A stretch of 64,000 bases of DNA. It comes from Candidatus Saccharimonadota bacterium. GTDB taxonomy: Bacteria > Patescibacteriota > Saccharimonadia > Saccharimonadales > UBA4665. The DNA is taken from contig JACMPA010000009.1 of the NCBI GenBank assembly GCA_014377695.1, positions 62,001 to 126,000 on the forward strand, given 5' to 3'. The notes below the pieces were generated by a model, which did not search any database, was not told where the DNA came from, and saw only the letters and a program-made list of their open reading frames with translations. A program made the position numbers and the translations under genes. Every line of letters starts with the position of its first letter. Positions within the stretch are counted from its first letter, which is position 1. Positions 62,472-64,000 of this stretch are shown here, piece after piece.

Positions 62472-63685
62472 GCGGTAACTTTCTGCATATGATGCTGGTA
62501 AATACTGAATAGTTTGTCGGCGGTATGATCCCAGCTCATCCGATTAAGCTCGGCTGAGGCGTTGGCTTGCAGAGTGTCGCGGAGGGCATCGTTTTGGACA
62601 ACAGCGGTGATCTGGTTTGCCATTTCGTGCACATCCCAGAAGTCTACCTTCAGCGTGTTATGTAGCACCTCTTTGACTCCTGACTGATTGCTGATAAGTG
62701 TTGGTGTACCAAATCCAACTGACTCGAGCGGGGCAATACCAAAAGGCTCAGATATTGAGGGCATCACGAACAGATCGGCTATCGCAAACGAATCTCGCCA
62801 GTTTTTGCCACGTTGGAAGCCCGTAAAAATGACATTTTCCGCTATACCTAGCTTGGCAGCCAGTTCGATGAGCTCAAAATACTGCTCGCCGCTACCGACA
62901 ATCAAAAAGAATGTCCTTGGTGCTCGGTTAATAACTTCTTTGGCAGCTAATAAGAAGTTAGTTAGGCCCTTTTGTACTGTCAACCGACCAACATTTGTAA
63001 CAACCCGGTACCCATTTGATTTCATGGTGACTAGATAGTTATACGCGTTATCCGCATCCAATGCTTCAAACGTCGTGTGGTCGACGCTGTTATGTACAAC
63101 ATCAATTTTATCAGCGGGTATACCATATTCTTCTATAATGGCGTCTTTAGTAAGCTGGCTAACTGCAATAATTTTGTCAGCTACTAACATGCTAGTGGCT
63201 TCAATCTCGCGAACCAACGGATTACCAGTTTGACCACCAGCTCGGTCACGTTCGATAGAATGGACGTGCAATATCAGCGGGCAGTGCATCTTGGCTTGCT
63301 TCGCCCGTAACGCAGCTCGAAAGGTGAGCCAATCGTGGGCGTGGATCACATCGTATTCCTTGCTACTGGCAATTCGAGCCACGGCATCTTCAAAAGCCAT
63401 TTGTTGTCCGACAATGTCAACGTGTTCTTCATGTCCGTCATCAAAGACGTACTTATAACTGTCATACGCCCCAGAATTGGTCATTACGACTTTAGCTCCC
63501 TGAGGATGAGCCGCAGTGACCTTCATGAAGTTTTCTACGAAAGGTGCGTGATAGGGAAGAATGAATTCGATATCAACGGGCTTCTTTGCTAGTGCTTTGC
63601 AAAGATGATAACAAGCAACACCTAAACCACCACTATTGTGGGGAGGCAGCTCCCATCCAAGCATCAGTACCCTCATTGACTTCAC
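62468..63685 (-). CDS. GT4-family glycosyltransferase (glycogen/starch synthase-like)
   Basis: LMLGWELPPHNSGGLGVACYHL, NVGRLTVQKGLTNFLLAAK, SISEPFGIAPLESVGFGTPTLIS. Confidence 0.92.
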   Translation of the reverse strand: MKSMRVLMLGWELPPHNSGGLGVACYHLCKALAKKPVDIEFILPYHAPFVENFMKVTAAHPQGAKVVMTNSGAYDSYKYVFDDGHEEHVDIVGQQMAFEDAVARIASSKEYDVIHAHDWLTFRAALRAKQAKMHCPLILHVHSIERDRAGGQTGNPLVREIEATSMLVADKIIAVSQLTKDAIIEEYGIPADKIDVVHNSVDHTTFEALDADNAYNYLVTMKSNGYRVVTNVGRLTVQKGLTNFLLAAKEVINRAPRTFFLIVGSGEQYFELIELAAKLGIAENVIFTGFQRGKNWRDSFAIADLFVMPSISEPFGIAPLESVGFGTPTLISNQSGVKEVLHNTLKVDFWDVHEMANQITAVVQNDALRDTLQANASAELNRMSWDHTADKLFSIYQHHMQKVTA

Positions 63686-63869
63686 TTTTTCTCTCTTTTA
63701 GTTTGTCTTGGAACCATTTAACCAGATAGATTAGCCAAGCACAACCAGTAAGCCACGATTATGTGTAATAAATCTCACAGTCTAGTACTATACAGCTAGT
63801 ATGGCTAGCCGTATAGTACTAATAACAGATGACACATCATTTCGGTTTTATATTGTCGTACCACGTCAA

Positions 63870-64000
63870 TTACGACATTTCGTACTGTTTCATTCGCTTC
63901 TTGTCAGCTGCGCTATGGCTATTTTGGAGCTTAAGTAGCTGGGAATATATGCCGGTGGTAGCCTCTAATTGTGCGGGCGTGCCGATTTCATCGACTTTGC
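63870..64000 (-). CDS. C-terminal end of a probable ABC transporter ATPase (5' part beyond window)
   Basis: Minus-strand frame reads ..KVDEIGTPAQLEATTGIYSQLLKLQNSHSAADKKRMKQYEMS*, resembling the GTHEELLAxxGxYxxLxxLQ tail of ABC exporters. Confidence 0.5.
   Translation of the reverse strand, partial: KVDEIGTPAQLEATTGIYSQLLKLQNSHSAADKKRMKQYEMS

Overview
The window (about 49% GC by eye, gene-dense, standard genetic code) looks like a core chromosomal segment of a Candidate Phyla Radiation bacterium, most likely Saccharibacteria/TM7. That placement is inferred from gene content, the absence of rpmD (L30) and the style of the predicted proteins; it was not tested by database search. It carries clpC (3' end), radA, a class A PBP, tyrS, recG, rsmD, tRNA-Leu, an SPFH protein, hisS, tig, clpP, rpoB, rpoC, rpsL, rpsG and fusA. 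It continues with a lipid-kinase / CDP-alcohol phosphotransferase / CarS-like lipid locus, tuf, a J-domain protein and rpsJ. Then come a long S10-spc-alpha ribosomal protein cluster (rplC to rpsI), trpS, an RluD-family pseudouridine synthase, a DNA pol III delta'-like ATPase, a tRNA Thr-Tyr-Thr cluster, rpmG and a GT4-GH57-GH15 alpha-glucan operon. No rRNA genes, CRISPR arrays, transposons or phage genes were seen. Main second-look items: (1) zinc ligands are missing throughout the transcription/translation machinery (both RpoC zinc sites plus S4, S14, L33 and L36); (2) a possible phospholipid salvage set with an archaeal-type CarS homologue, plus a separate zinc-PLC/S1-P1-like protein; (3) a perfect CIRCE operator over the clpP promoter; (4) recurrent leaderless or near-leaderless promoters; (5) homologous double-stem terminators with paired length changes at the ends of two information operons; (6) a 34-codon small ORF between rplB and rpsS; (7) an 8-G tract inside the lipid kinase gene; (8) a membrane-anchored HExxH protein; (9) unknown ORFs interrupting the str and S10 operons.
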